A stretch of DNA of 64,000 nucleotides, from positions 124,001-188,000 of the forward strand of contig OZ218960.1 in NCBI GenBank assembly GCA_965112735.1, in the 5' to 3' direction. The translations under genes and the position numbers were made by a program. Under the pieces are notes generated by a model. That model saw only the letters and a program-made list of their open reading frames with translations, had not been told where the DNA came from and ran no database searches. Shown here in pieces: positions 11,168 through 23,865 of this stretch; position 1 is the stretch's first letter, and every line of letters starts with the position of its first letter. Source of the stretch: Phaeosaccion multiseriatum. Lineage: Eukaryota; Ochrophyta, other classes.

Positions 11168-11447
11168 ACAAGACAGACAGAGATGTAGAGAGGGAAAAAT
11201 GAGCAATAAAGAATAGAGAGAAGAACCGCAAGGGAAGACAAAGGACAGAGGGTCTAGCAGCATGGCAGCAGCACCAGCCGCAGCACTCACTACAATCGAT
11301 TGTGGGTGAAAAGACAAAATGAAAGAAAGAAATCGGACCCCTCGAGTTTTGGAGTCGGTCTCGAGTTCTTTTCATCCCCATCCCTTCTCTCTTTCTCTTT
11401 GTTGCTTTTCCTCAAACATAGTAGCTCGTCGAGAGCCAAAGAACGAA

Positions 11448-13152
11448 ATGATAGGAGCAGTGCGTTTAACGCATCGAGTGGCCTCAACTGCCGCTCGGCA
11501 TCATCATGAGCAGTCAGCCCTTTGGAGAGCTGCGGGATGCTGCTGCAAGCCGAGCGGGAGCGGCTCTGTTCGTCGAGGCAGCCCTGGCGCTGGTGGTGCG
11601 GCGTCTGGGACAGTGGCCAGAACGTATTATAGTAGCGGCGGTAGCGATAGGGAGCGCCATCGAAACAGCCTGCACGTAAGCAGCCACCATGGAGAGAGAG
11701 GGGGGGGCGGGGCACATCAACAATCTTCTCACTGCTTCGCGACTTGCTCTTCAATCAAGTAGAGCAGCCTTGGCCTTGCTCTGTCGTACCCCTCTCGCGG
11801 CTGCAACACCTTTCGAAAGGCCAGTCTTCGATGTTGCACCCGTGGCGCTCTTCGGTCTCTTCTTGTCTGCTCTGCATCTGACTGGCTTCCTTCCTCCTCC
11901 CCCTTCTTCGTTCCTGCCACTGCTTGTTGCTGCATGTATTACAGCTCGACATGCACGGCACAACCATCCTCACTATCCGTAAGGCAGGGAAAGTGGTCAT
12001 GATAGGAGACGGACAAGTCTCACAGGTGAGCAACACTTCGTTGCTGGTGGCTGATTGCCCTCTCCCCTTTGGTTGGTACTACTTACGGCGCTGTGCAGCC
12101 GGATCGACACCTGGAATGTGCTCATGACGGACACGTTTGGCGCTCCAAGCTGTATTAAACAACACGCACCTGCGCGCACTTTGATTTCCCCTCACGAGCT
12201 CCCCCTTTTTCTTCCTCGTCCTTGGGTCCTCTCCCCAACGATACTTCACTGCCTGTCACAACCCCATGTACACTCCCACGCCTCCCCATCCCAACAGGGC
12301 AACACCATGGTCAAGGGCAACGCTCGTAAGGTGCGCCGACTCTCCGACGGCATCATCGCAGGCTTCGCAGGCTCCACCGCCGACGCCTTCACCTTGCTGG
12401 AGCGGCTCGAACAGAAGCTCGAAGAGAACCCCGGGCAGCTCATGCGGGCATGCGTAGACCTTGCCAAGGCGTGGAGGACCGACAAGTACCTGCGAAGACT
12501 GGAGGCGGTGCTGCTGGTAGCGGATTCCAAGCACACCTTTGAGCTGACGGGCAACGGAGACGTGTTGGAGCCCGTGGATGGGCTCATGGGCATCGGCTCG
12601 GGGGGGGACTTGGCCCTCGGTGAGTAGGTTGGCTCGCCCGGGTGGGGTGACAGAGGTTGGACATGGATGGGCGGACCAGCACTGCCCCCCCTTCCCTTCT
12701 TCGCTCTCAACTCTCCCTCTCCCCCTTCCCCCCTCCCTCTGGCTCGCTACACTCCACCCCCTCCCTTTCTTTTCTCTCATCCCTCTCTGTGCCCGGCTCC
12801 CCTCCCCCCCTCTCCCTCTCCCTCCCCTCCGCCTCCCCCTTGGCTGTTGGCTGCAGCTGCGGCCAGGGCCCTGCACGACGTTGAGTCTCACAGCGCCGAG
12901 GACGTGGCGTGGAAGGCAATGGGCATCGCTGCAGACATGTGTGTCTTCACCAACACAAACTTCGTCATGGAGAGCGTTGACTGCGAGGCAGCAGGCCTCA
13001 GTGATATCGAGGGAGAGGGGGAGGGAGAGGGGGCAGAGGATAAGTTATCTTCCTCGCCGGCGGCTGCGACTGCTACTGAGCCGGAGGAGGGGGAGGGCAA
13101 GGGGGGGGACGGGGACGGGGACGGGGGGGAGGGCTCCAAAGCCGACAAATAG
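11448..13152 (+). CDS. hslV: Mitochondrial HslV (ClpQ) peptidase subunit
   Basis: Four exons: 11448-11675, 11945-12025, 12298-12619 and 12857-13152 (308 aa). HslV is the proteasome-beta-like threonine peptidase that works with the HslU unfoldase. The catalytic Thr follows processing at [20 protein letters not shown]. Other landmarks are [46 protein letters not shown] and IGSGG. The roughly 85 residues before the catalytic Thr are Arg/Ala-rich ([19 protein letters not shown]), as expected for a mitochondrial presequence removed on maturation. After the usual end of HslV (VMESVDC) there is an unusual acidic tail of about 55 residues rich in Glu, Gly and Asp. Catalytic residues are intact. No HslU gene is in the window. 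Confidence 0.95.
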
Positions 13153-13758
13153 GGACACGCGGACGGACTACATTGGCTGTTGCCAGCGTTTTGTTTGGGT
13201 GTTGTTTGCATGTCGGGGCTCGGCTCAGATGTTTTACTTCCCTTCTGTCGGACATATTGTATAATGTCATAAATGGAGTCCATGTACTTAATGAAAAGAA
13301 GAATTGAGGAGCAAGAACAGGAGCAGAAGCAGAAACAGAAACAGAGCCGAGGAGACTACGCCCTAGTTCCTGGTGAAGAGACCACGCCTGTTCCTGGTGC
13401 GCCTCGCTTCAGGTCCCTCTTTTGCTCACGTAAGGGGCTCGGTGAAGTGGGTGAAGCACACGACACGTCCGCACCCTTGCTGGCGCCCTACCGCCCTTTG
13501 CTCGGCCATGCAGAGCTCAAGAGCTTGCGGGGGGGGGCTGATGTGAGGCCCCATTCAACCGTAGACAGAGGGGAAGATAGACGGACAGACACAGACAGAG
13601 AGGCAGATAGACAGACAGATACACAGATACAATGTAGAGAAGAAAAAAAGGGAGGTAGGTAGACAGATGGACTGGTAGATAGGCAGATAGACATACACAG
13701 ACAGACTGACAGACAGACAGACAGACAGGCAGATACACAGATGAAGAGCAAGTCAAAG
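13153..13758. other. Convergent intergenic spacer with (AGAC)n repeats
   Basis: Shared 3' flank of HslV (plus) and the membrane-protein gene (minus). It holds an imperfect AGAC/AGAT tetranucleotide array at about 13560-13740. No gene-like open frame is seen. Confidence 0.6.
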
Positions 13759-14909
13759 TCACAGCTCCGTGCTGTATCCAATCGGTAGGCTGCCTGACTC
13801 TGCTGCGGCTGCTACTGCTGCTGCTTGTCCCCCTCCAACTTCCTCCACTTGCGATAGTGCCCCTGGCTGTGGCTCATCTCCGCCTGCCACCCCCTCTTCT
13901 AAGTGGTCATCAATGTCTTCGCCCTCAAGCCCTTCAAAGCCCGCCGACTGCAGCTCCAGTCCTTGCTGCTCCTGTCCTTGCGGATGTTGTTGCCACCTTT
14001 CATCCTCCTCCCCGTCTTGGTTCACAGCAACATAGGCCACCTATGGAGGTGCGTTTGAGGAGGTGGAGGGAGACACGTGGCACCCAAGGAGTCGGACTTG
14101 AGATAAGAAGCTGGCAGATGGAACAGAATTAAATGCTGGCATCTGCTGAGTAGGCGCACGCACGCACGTACACGCACCGGCTTCCGTCCCCGTCCCCGCC
14201 TGCACCGCAGAAAGAGCACCACGATACCCGCCAGGCCCAGTACAACAAATACGGAGATGCCCGCCCCGGCGTACACACCCAAGCGACTCGCACTCAGGCC
14301 GCTGTCCTCCACCCCCGCTGCGTTTCGATCCGGTATGCAGGCACGAGGGCGGGGGTGAGGTGAGAAGAGAGCATAATCGCAGCAAGCAAAAAATCTCGGT
14401 GGTGTACTTTGCGTACCTCCGTCGGCCCCCTGTTTGGGCAGACGCGTCCTGTGCTTCGAGGGCATGTCCTCGGGGAGGGTGTTGTCCTTGAACCCGGGAT
14501 TCACAAACACTTCCGGTAGAGTACTGGTGCTGCTGCTGGTGCTGCTGGTGCTGCTGCTGTTTCTCTCTATTAACGAGCGTTTTCTTGCTCGAAGTCGTCG
14601 GTAGCCGCCAGCAGAATCCATCCCAAGCCTCCCCTTGAGCAATGAGAGTCCGCTCGCACGGAAGAGAGGGAAGGACAAGAGGAAGAAGGGGAGAGGGAAG
14701 AGGAGAGGGAAGAGGAAAGGAAAGGGGTTCAGGTGGATGCCAATTGTGATCGGACAAAAGACCACCAACTCGCGGAGAACATCGCCTCTCACACGCCGCT
14801 GGATCCTGGCGATGGCACTCGCGAGAGCTTCGTGTAGAGTGGGCAGGGCGCTGTCGGTGTCACCGTGGTGTAGGAGAAGCTCCCTGTCAGCAGCCTCGCT
14901 CCTCCTCAC
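13759..14909 (-). CDS. Unknown single-pass membrane protein (5' end uncertain)
   Basis: Not recognised. Four exons chain in phase: 14909-14766, 14633-14417, 14317-14178 and 14040-13759 (about 260 aa without the missing start). Exon 1 encodes a helical region (LPTLHEALASAIARIQRR). Exon 2 is Arg/Ser-rich (GGYRRLRARKRS) and contains LPEVFVNPGFKDNTLPED. Exon 3 has one strong transmembrane segment (GAGISVFVVLGLAGIVVLFL) followed at once by CRRGRGRK, giving a type I-like orientation with a cytosolic tail. Exon 4 is an acidic, Gln-rich tail ending at a stop at 13759. The initiating ATG is not identified; exon 1 follows an acceptor-like GAG at 14910, so at least one 5' exon lies upstream. Confidence 0.5.
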
Positions 14910-15297
14910 CTCGGCCAGGGGGGCGTATCAAAGCGGGGCGAGAGGGAGAGTGAGATCGAGAGAAGGGAGTACATGTACCTGCAGCAGCAACAGCAGCCGC
15001 AGCACAAGTAGCGGTAGTGTGTGCGATACGCACCACTCCTACGGGCTTGCGAGTCCGCCATGTCTCGGGGCCTCCAGCAGCAGGAGCGGGTGCAGGAGGA
15101 GCTTGGCATCTGTGGCCTCCAAGGGCGTGGACGTCTCAGCCTCCGGTGCGTGCACAGAGCAAACAGTACGAGGGCGTTTTCCCTTCCGCACACAATTGAA
15201 GCGGCAAGACGCGACGAATGGACTGGTCGAAAGAGAGGACACTCACAAACACGAGGGGGGGGTGCAGCTGTATGATACGAAGGCAGAGGGATTGCAA
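14910..15297. promoter_or_regulatory. Spacer between membrane-protein gene and PheS
   Basis: Divergent region of about 390 bp. It probably contains a 5' exon of the minus-strand membrane-protein gene as well as promoters. A minus-strand stretch near 15160-15040 (EATDAKLLLHPLLLLEAP) is coding-like, but no start codon or splice pair could be fixed. Confidence 0.35.
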
Positions 15298-16899
15298 ATG
15301 CCATACCAATTCATAGCTATGCGCTTGCGCCACTACTGCAATCGTAACATTAATATTAAAAGGCCCGCCACCGACCCCCCCACCCCCCTCGCAGACAGTG
15401 ACGACCGACCAGCGCTGCCGGCCCTTCAGAACGACCACCCGCTCAACAACGTGCCTGACGCAGTGGCGGCTAAAGTGGGCCGCAACTTGCACCACAAGCC
15501 GTTCCACCCCATCCACACCATCAAAGTGAGGTGCGTGCGCGCCCAAGGGGGTGCTCCTACTGGGCTGGGTGTTTCCCAAGAAGTTTCGGAGGCTCTGGCC
15601 TGTGGTGGTGGCTGATTGACTTCTCTTGTGGCGCACCGCACCCACCCACTCGTATCCTCTTCATGTTCTCCGCCTCCTCTCCTCCTTCTACTGTCTTGTC
15701 CTTCGGTCCCTTCTTTATGACGGACGCACAGGATCGCCGAGTACTTCTCGTCCCGAAGCGAGGGCTCTTACAGCAGCTCAACCCCACTGAGGGGCGGCGA
15801 CGGAGACGGAGGCGGGCCTTCGCCCTCCTTCACTCTGTTCGACGACCTCCCTCCCATCGCACACGTCCACGACAACTTCGACTCGCTGCTCATCCCTGGC
15901 GACCACGTCAGCAGGGGCCCGTCAGAGACGTACTACGTGGATGACCAACACGTGCTGAGGACGCACACCAGTGCCCACCAAACCTCGCTGATGCAACAGG
16001 GCAACCGTGCCTTTCTTCTGTGCGGGGATGTGTATCGAAGGGACACAGTGGACAGCAGCCACTACCCCGTCTTCCATCAGATGGAGGGGGTGCGACTCTT
16101 CGGACCGGGTGACTTCTCCCCAGAGACAGCCGCAGCGACGAGGGAGGAGAGGGTTCAGGCGGTTGAGAAGGACCTGAAGATGGCACTGGAAGGACTGGCA
16201 AGGGACTTGTTCGGGGCAGACACGGAGATGAGATGGATAGACGAGTACTTCCCCTTTACGCACCCCTCGGCCGAGCTGGAGATCAAGTTCCGGGGCGAGT
16301 GGATGGAGGTGCTCGGCTGCGGAGTCATCCACGAGGGAGTCATGCGCAACGCGGGGAGATGTCCCGACACAGAGGTGGGGTGGGCCTTCGGGCTCGGGCT
16401 GGAGAGGCTGGCCATGGTGCTCTTCCAGATCCCGGACATTCGGCTGTTTTGGACGGAGGATGAGCGCTTTCACAAGCAATTTCGGGGCATGGCGGTTGGA
16501 GCGGGAGGAGGAGGGGGAGGAGCGCCCGTCCTTTTCAAAGAGTATTCCAAATACCCTGCGTGCACCAAGGACATCACCTTCTGGCTGGCGGATGAGGAGG
16601 GCAAGTCAACAGAGGCAGAGACAGAGGAAGAGCGCAGTAGTGCTGCTCCTCTTGTCTCCTCCTCCTCCCCCTTCCACGAGAACGACTTCGCAGAACTGGT
16701 GCGGGGCATCGCTGGTGACTTGGTGGAGACCGTGCAGCTGCTGGACGACTTTACTCACCCCAAGACGGGGCGGAGGAGCCACTGCTTCCGCATCGTGTAC
16801 CGAAGCATGGACCGATCTCTCACCAACAGCGAGGTGGACGACATGCAGGAGAGAGTGAGGGAAGGTGTTACAAGGCAGCTGCGTGTGGAGCTGCGGTGA
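15298..16899 (+). CDS. Organellar phenylalanyl-tRNA synthetase (monomeric)
   Basis: Two exons, 15298-15530 and 15732-16899 (466 aa). The enzyme charges tRNA-Phe in mitochondria or plastid. The class II catalytic core is clear: HPLNNVPDAVAAKVGRNLH near the N-terminus, VHDNFDSLLIP, VLRTHTSAHQ, GDVYRRDTVDSSHYPVFHQM (motif 2), WMEVLGCGVIH and WAFGLGLERLAMVLF (motif 3). The C-terminal FDX-ACB anticodon-binding domain is present (YPACTKDITFW ... LTNSEVDDMQERV ... LRVELR). A single polypeptide with both parts is the mitochondrial FARS2 type, not the cytosolic alpha2beta2 enzyme. The chosen ATG gives a short Arg-containing leader (MPYQFIAMRLRHYCNRNINI). A low-complexity Ser/Glu insert (about residues 300-320) separates core and C-terminal domain. 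Confidence 0.95.
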
Positions 16900-17531
16900 T
16901 TGAGTGGTACGCGGCAGAAATTTGTGACACCGGTGTGTGGTGACACACACACTTCAATTCAAGTCGCATCGCCGACGACATGAGCTATGACAGACCTCAT
17001 GATGGTCAACAAGCTGTTTTCTTTTTCTTTTCCCCGGCTCTCCTATTGATTCTCTGCCCTCTCCATCTACATCTACAATCGAACGCCCTTGCAGCATCCT
17101 TTGTCGGTTCTTTCGGCCACCTACCGTGTTTGTTGACTTGCTATGTATACGGTGTATACCACACCACGGCTTCTCCTGGAATCCTGGGTGTCCGACCACC
17201 GACAAAACTCGTCCCTCCTACGATACTAAACAGCTAAACAGCTAAACAGCTAAACGACCCCCCTCCCCTTCGGTCCAGAGAGACAAGAGGACGAACACCC
17301 TGCAACTGCAAGGCTCCACCATTCGCAGGTGCCCAGCGTCGCCAGGCATGAGGCAAAATCCATCTCGCACACTCCTGCACTGCTCTTGCGCTACTCCTGT
17401 ATGCGTGCTGCTGGTCTGGTCTGCGCTGCCGTACGTGTCGCCAACCCTTCCTCCCACGCTGGTTGTCCGCGAAGCAGGAGGGACGCCAAGCAAGCTGATC
17501 CTACTCCCCCCGACTGGAGTTTGGATCATCT
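16900..17531. other. Convergent spacer (PheS / cohesin SA)
   Basis: Shared 3' flanks, about 630 bp. A triplicated CTAAACAG-type repeat lies at about 17226-17254. No gene is seen. Confidence 0.6.
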
Positions 17532-20500
17532 TCAAATGTCATCGTACAAGCCCTCATCTCCACTGCCGAGTTCCTCCTCGTCATCACCGTCGTCCTCGTC
17601 GTCATCCGTCGCCTCCCGCTTCCCCTCCTTCTTTCCCTTCTTCGCCCCCCCTCCCCTCCGGCCGCCCCCGTACACCAGTTTCTTTCCCGTGCCCTCCCCT
17701 TCTCCCTGCTCGTCCCCTCCCTCCTCTTCGTCTGCACCTGTGTCGTCTCCTTCCCCTTCCCCGCCGCCTTCCTCCATCTCTCGCACCGAGAAGAGAGTGC
17801 TGCTCGCAACGCTCAGTCTAGAGTCCTCCTTCCCGACCGTCCCGACCGCCCTTCGCAGAGCCTTGCCCGAGCCCGATCCGCCTGCTGCTAAGCGAGAGCC
17901 AGGCCCACCAGACCCGCCACCGCCGTCGATGGATTCACCATCGTCAGAGCTATCGTAACTCTTCCTCCGCTTGCGCTTGGCCCCCGTGCCGCCCGAGGAC
18001 GAAAGGGGCGACGGTCGTGACCTTCGCTCCTCCTCCTCTTCGTCGCCGCCGCCACCGTCTTCTCCCTCCTCCTCATCGGAAGAGTACGAGTACTCCTTGC
18101 TCTTACTCTTAGTCTTGCTCTTGCTCTTGCTCTTGCTACTGCTACTGCTACTGCTGCTGGTGGTGCCATTTTTGGAAGCTGACTTTCCCCCACCTCCCCG
18201 CTTCCTCGCCCCCTCTTCTGTCGTCTTGGGGGACTTGCTGCCATTGGACGCCGCTCGCTTCCCTGCCTCCCCCCTGCTCTGGGCGGGCGGCGTCCTCATG
18301 GCCCCTCCTTTGGCTCCTTTGGCGGCCCGCACCGGGGGCTGCTGCCCCATCACTTCATCGACAGCTGCCTCGAAGTCCAGTAGGTGCTGCCACGTAGCCG
18401 GTACGACCACGCCCTCTTCATCATCCTCGCCCTCGTCCTCTGTGTCTGTGTCCTCGTCATCGCCGCCGCCTTTCTTCCTCTTCCTGCCCTTCTTTCCCTT
18501 CCTCTTGCCCCCCCTCCTCCCCTTCTTCTTGCCCCCTCCCTTCTGCTGCTGCCTCGCGTTCTCTCTCCGCGCCACCCGGCTGTACAGAGCGTAATTCTCT
18601 GCCGTCTCCCCATCATACCGACTCAGAAACTCCCTCAATTTGGTGGCCACGGGCCTCACCAAATGGGGAGGGCTCTTGTCGAGATAGCACTGCATGCCCT
18701 TAAGAAAGCCGAACTTCTCGGGGTCACCGCTCTGCACAGCGTATCTCACCCCCTCAAGCATGAATCGCATGAAGCTCTGAGCCCTGTCGCTGGTAATGTC
18801 GGAGGCCTGCAGCGTGTCGGAGAGGTCCTCCACCAGCTCCAGCCAACCGCCGATTGCATCCTCTCTGGCAGCTGCAGTTCTCGCGTCCTCCTCGTCGCTG
18901 CCGTCATTGCCGTCGTCATCATCGTCTTCTTCGTCGTACGCCTCCTTGCCCAGCTTTCGCCACGTGACAACAAGCGTCGCCATCTGCACCTCCATAAAGA
19001 CTCTGAAGCTTCCCTCGAGGAGTTTGGAGCTGAAGATGCTCTTGAGCATGCCTGCCATTTGCCATTAAAAGGAGTGAGAGTCGCACATACAGTGGGGACA
19101 GGCCAAGTAAGACACACACACACATACACACACACAGAGAGAGAGAGAGCCCAAGACGGCAGGGCTGCCTCCATCGTACTCGCAAACTCGTGCACACATT
19201 CGACTCTCCCCAAACCCCAATTCATACAAAAAGCCGTCGGGCAGAGCGCGACATACAGTGTATCACCAACGTGTGCACGTTGCGTATGCACCCACCCGCA
19301 GAGGCGGCCTTGCTGCTCAGGCAGTGCGACAAGACCTCCGCCGTCATGTGACGATGCAGCGTGCTCACGTTGCTGATGAGACTCTTCATGAAGGGGCGGA
19401 GGATGTGGCGAGAGCGTGCCTCTTTGGCTAAAAGGGCCTCGTCGCGCTCCTCGTCGTCGTCGCCAGCTGTTGCCGTTGCCGTTTCGTCGCCGTCGGATTC
19501 GTGTCCGTCTTCCTCCAGTGTGAGCAGCTTCTCGTCTGTCGCCACGTGGGTGCACACACACACACATACACACACGCACGCACACACGCACACACACCGC
19601 ACGGAAGGAGAGATCCGCAGGCACCGTGAAGAGAGAGACAGGGTCAGACGTATAGGCTCGGCTCGTGGGTGGGCATCACACAGGGTAAAAAGAGTCTGAT
19701 GGGTCAGCCAAGCAAACCCACAACCACTTAGACAACCACCAAAGGAACAAGACAAGACAAAGCAACGCTACACATCCGCCTCCTCACCTTGCTCCTTGAA
19801 GTACTTCCGCATGATGTTGGCAAGGTCGCCAGAGGGCCTCCACGCCAGCCTGTGCAAGCCCTCAACATCGCCAAGCGCAGGCTTGAAGGTTGCGGCCATC
19901 TCGTGACCGACAGAGAAGCCCCAGCCCCGAGCTTCGTTGACGAGGCTCGCCTCCGCGTCGGTGAGATCCTCTCTGATGATTCCTCCCTCCTCGTCTGCAT
20001 CAATGGAGTCCTGCTCCACTGTCTTGAGGTTCATCCTGAGCATGCACCTGATGGTTTCGCTCAGCTCGTCTCGCACCGTCTCCGCTGCGCTAAGACGCGG
20101 AGAGAGCTCGTCCAGCAGCTTCTCCATCTCCTCTCGCTGCTCCTGCGTTTGCTCGCCGTCACCCACTTCCGTTCGGGCGGCCCCGGCCTCCCTGGCCTTC
20201 TTCTCGTCCTCCTCGTCTCCCTCCTTCTCGATGGCCAGGGTCGCCTTCTCCTCGGCGTTCTCGGCCCTCTTCCTTCGCTGCTCCTCCCCCAAGTCCCGCA
20301 ACGCCACAAAGGGCTCGTACATGAGCCACACGGCCACGAAGAATAGCGAGTAAAGGCCCTCCTCCAGCACCACCTTGGCCCGCTGCATACCGTCCTCTCT
20401 ACCCCTGGTCACATCAGCCGCCGACGCATGGGACCCTCCACTGCGTGCCTCCGCCTCCGCCTCCGCCTCGTCCGCGCCTGCCTTTGCGAGTACGTCGAGG

Positions 20501-23500
20501 TCGGCATAGGCTCGCACGGCCCCTGCCAGGTCCTGACACAAGGCCTCGACATCGACGCTGTCAGTTGGGTCGAGGTGCTGCACGGCATGCCTCATCCTGC
20601 GCAAAGCCAAGCCCAAGGCGTACTGCTCGTCCGGTCCGCCAATGCCAACATCTGCTGCCGTCTGCTCGTTCAGGACGCGGCTGCTGCCGCCGTTGCTGCT
20701 CCTGCTGCTGCCCCTGCTGCTGCTCCTGTTGCTCCCCCTCCTCCGTCTCTTGGTCTTCTTCCCTCCTACGCCCCCGTCCTCGTCCTCAGCCTCCTCGTCC
20801 CCACTCTCCCTGCCCCCTCCCTCAGGCACAACCAAGGAGCACGCCGCCTTCACCTTGTTGGCCACACTGAGCATCACGTCCCCCACCACTCTGTCCACCT
20901 CTTCCTTCCTCCCGTGCCCAGCGCTTGCCAGTGCCTGGAGTCCCACAGCGGCGGCCTCGAGAGTGGGCCCACTGGTTGCTTGACAAAAGACCTCCTTCAC
21001 TCCCTTGAGCAGAAGAGAGAAGCGAGCCTAACGAAGGGAGGGAGGGATGAGAGATTGGGTGCTTTTGTGAGAGGGGCTGCCCGGGAAAGGGAAGAAAGAA
21101 GAGAGATAGGGGAAGGGGCGGAGGAGGGCGGGAGTACATCCAACACAAAGCATGCGTATACTCCACGATGGCGAGACCAAACGGAACATCGAACGGGCAA
21201 CGTTACCTTGTGCTTGGAGTCCGCCGTCCGCTCCGGTACCATGTGCTGCAGAAGACTCAGCAGGAGGGGGAGGCGTTCCTCGTCCGCCGCACTCTGCCGC
21301 AGCAGCTCGGGGACGTGCTCGAGTATACCATCTGTGAGTCGCGCCAGAGACTGCCGAGCCTCTTCGCGGAGCTTCTTGGCGCCCGGAGCGTTGGAGGTGG
21401 ACGCGGCTTCCTTCTCCAGGTGTTTGGCCGTGAGCTGGGCGGGGAAGGAGGGAGATGAGGCAAAGAGAGGGGAGGCGGGGGGGGTGAGGACTCTCGTTCT
21501 CTCCGTTCATCGGTCGGTCGGTCGGTCGGTCGGTCGATCAGTCACGGAAGAGAAGACACATTGTCATGTCAGAAGGGACATTAGTTGTCCTACCACGGAT
21601 GGTAAGAGTTATCGCAGGACGACAAAGAGACACAATACATCTGAGCAAGCCGCCTGTCGATCAGCCCCGGCCTATTGACACCCAACCAACCCAACCTAAC
21701 CCAACCTAACCCAACCTAACCCAACCCAACCCAGCCCGACACCAGCGACCGCCCCACGGACCTTCATGAACTCCACCAGGATCTCCACTTCCATGTTGGA
21801 TACGGCGAGCTCGTGTTCGGAGTCGCGGCAGAGGAGCGTAAAGTACGCCGCCCAGTAGCGCAGCACCGCCCCGTGGGTGCCGTGTCCGCCCCCGACCCCT
21901 CCCTCCTTGAGCGACCACAAGGCCTCTACCAAGCACTCCACGTTGCGCTTGGCCGCTGCCCGGTTGGTCCCCTCCGCTGCTTCCGGGTCGTTCGCGTGCA
22001 CCCCTGCGAGACTGAGCAACTCGTCAACTTGTTGTGAGGCCCAAATCTCGTCCTTCGCCGAGCCGGAGCCAGCACCGCTCGTCGAGCTGGTGCTGTTGGC
22101 CTGTCCTTTGCCTCCCTTCTTCCCCTTGGCTCCCTCCTTGGCTGCCGCTCCTCCCTTGGCCGCTCCTCCCTTCGCCCCCTTCCTCCCCTTGCCTCCTCCT
22201 CCTACTTTGTCTCCTCCGTCCTCGTCCTCGTCCTCATCCTCCTCGCTGAGCCCTCCGCCGTCGCTGTGCTTCTTGTCGAATACCTCGAGCCTGTTGATGT
22301 AGTACGCCAAAGCCTGAGCCCGTGACGCCAGGGGCAAGCTGCCGTCGAAGATGGCGTCCTCCATTGCTGACTCCTGCTCCTCGGTAATGTGCTCTGCATG
22401 CGGCAGGCAGGGAAGGGACGGGAAGGGAAGGGAAGGGAAGAAAGGGAAAATTTTGGATGGAGGGGTATGAAAGGGGTGGGGAAGGGGTAGGGGAGGGATA
22501 TGAGAGGCAGTGGAACATGAGGAAGGGGTAGTCGGTCGCATCAAGACGGGGGTGGGACAGAGATACATTGACAGTATCTTAATCGATCGGGGCATGTACC
22601 TTATGGAACCCTCCTCCAACCCTCCCAATATGCCTTTTGTCTCCCTCGCTCTCTACCTCCTTCCCTCCCTCCTTGCTCGCTCCCTTCTTCCCTCCCTCTT
22701 TGACTAAAGAGCCAAACATCCAACTTACTCACCGGAGGCAGCTCCCACGTCGATTGCCTTCCGCAGACACCTAAACACATCCCCCACCAGCGGGCCGTCC
22801 GCGTCCGTCTTCATCTCCACCAGCCTTGGGCAGTAGGACTCCATGAAGCGGCTCTCGAGCAGGCAGGTCAGCGCCGTGCTGTCGGCAAGAAGGGCGTGCA
22901 CTGCCTTCACCGCCTGCGGGGGATGAGATGGCAGTGGACAGCGAGTGAAGGGGAGGGGGTGGGGCGGAGTGGAGTGGAGTGGAGAGGGGTGGAGGGAAAG
23001 AAATGACCGTGGAGGGGAGTGAAGTCGAGTGGAGTGGAGTGGATTCGAGTGGATTCGAGTATCGCGTGTTTGAACAAAACAGGCGTGCAGCGTACCTCCT
23101 TGCGCACCCCCGCATCCTTGTCGGACAAGGCCCTGCCCATATACCCGGTGTAGCCGCGCTTCACGAACTGGGAGGGCTGTGCGAGCATCCAGCCGCGGAG
23201 TCCGTCGATGGCCTCCGCCCTGATCTCCGGCCGGGAATCTGTGAGTCGGTGCACCAACACGCCGTTCTTGAGGCCCGTCAGCGCCTCGTCCAGCACTGCC
23301 TTGGCCTTCTCGCTCTTGTGGACAGACAGCTCAACCGCCTTGACCTGGAGAACCAACCGGTGCAGTGGGGGTGGGTAGGGGCAGATGGGTGGGTGGGCGG
23401 ATGGGCGGGCGTCCACACAGAGGAGGGTTGAAAGAGTGAGGAGGGCGAGGAACGCGTGACTTCTTTTTGTGCCCCCAAGGCAGGAAAAGATACACGAAGA

Positions 23501-23831
23501 AACAAGGAAAGCGAAAGGAAGGTCCCGAGAGAGAGAGCCTTGAAAGCTAACTTGCCAACCCACATAACTAGCCAAGCCCCATCGTTTTGTCTCTCTACGT
23601 GTGTGTCCGCTTGTCTGTCCACCCTTGGGGCTATGCTCTGATGCTCTGACCTTGTCCAGAGCTCCCCTGTGCTTGGTGCTGGAGAGTTGCCGGCCCTGTT
23701 TGGCTGTGGCTGCCTCCTGCGCTGCCCTCTCCGTGGCCAGAGCAGTGCCGAGCTCGTGGGCTGCCACCGTGGCCATCCACCTGGTGAGCCCGTGCCTGCA
23801 ACAGTTGGTGAGTTGGTGATACGGCAGCAGC

Positions 23832-23865
<34 letters not shown>

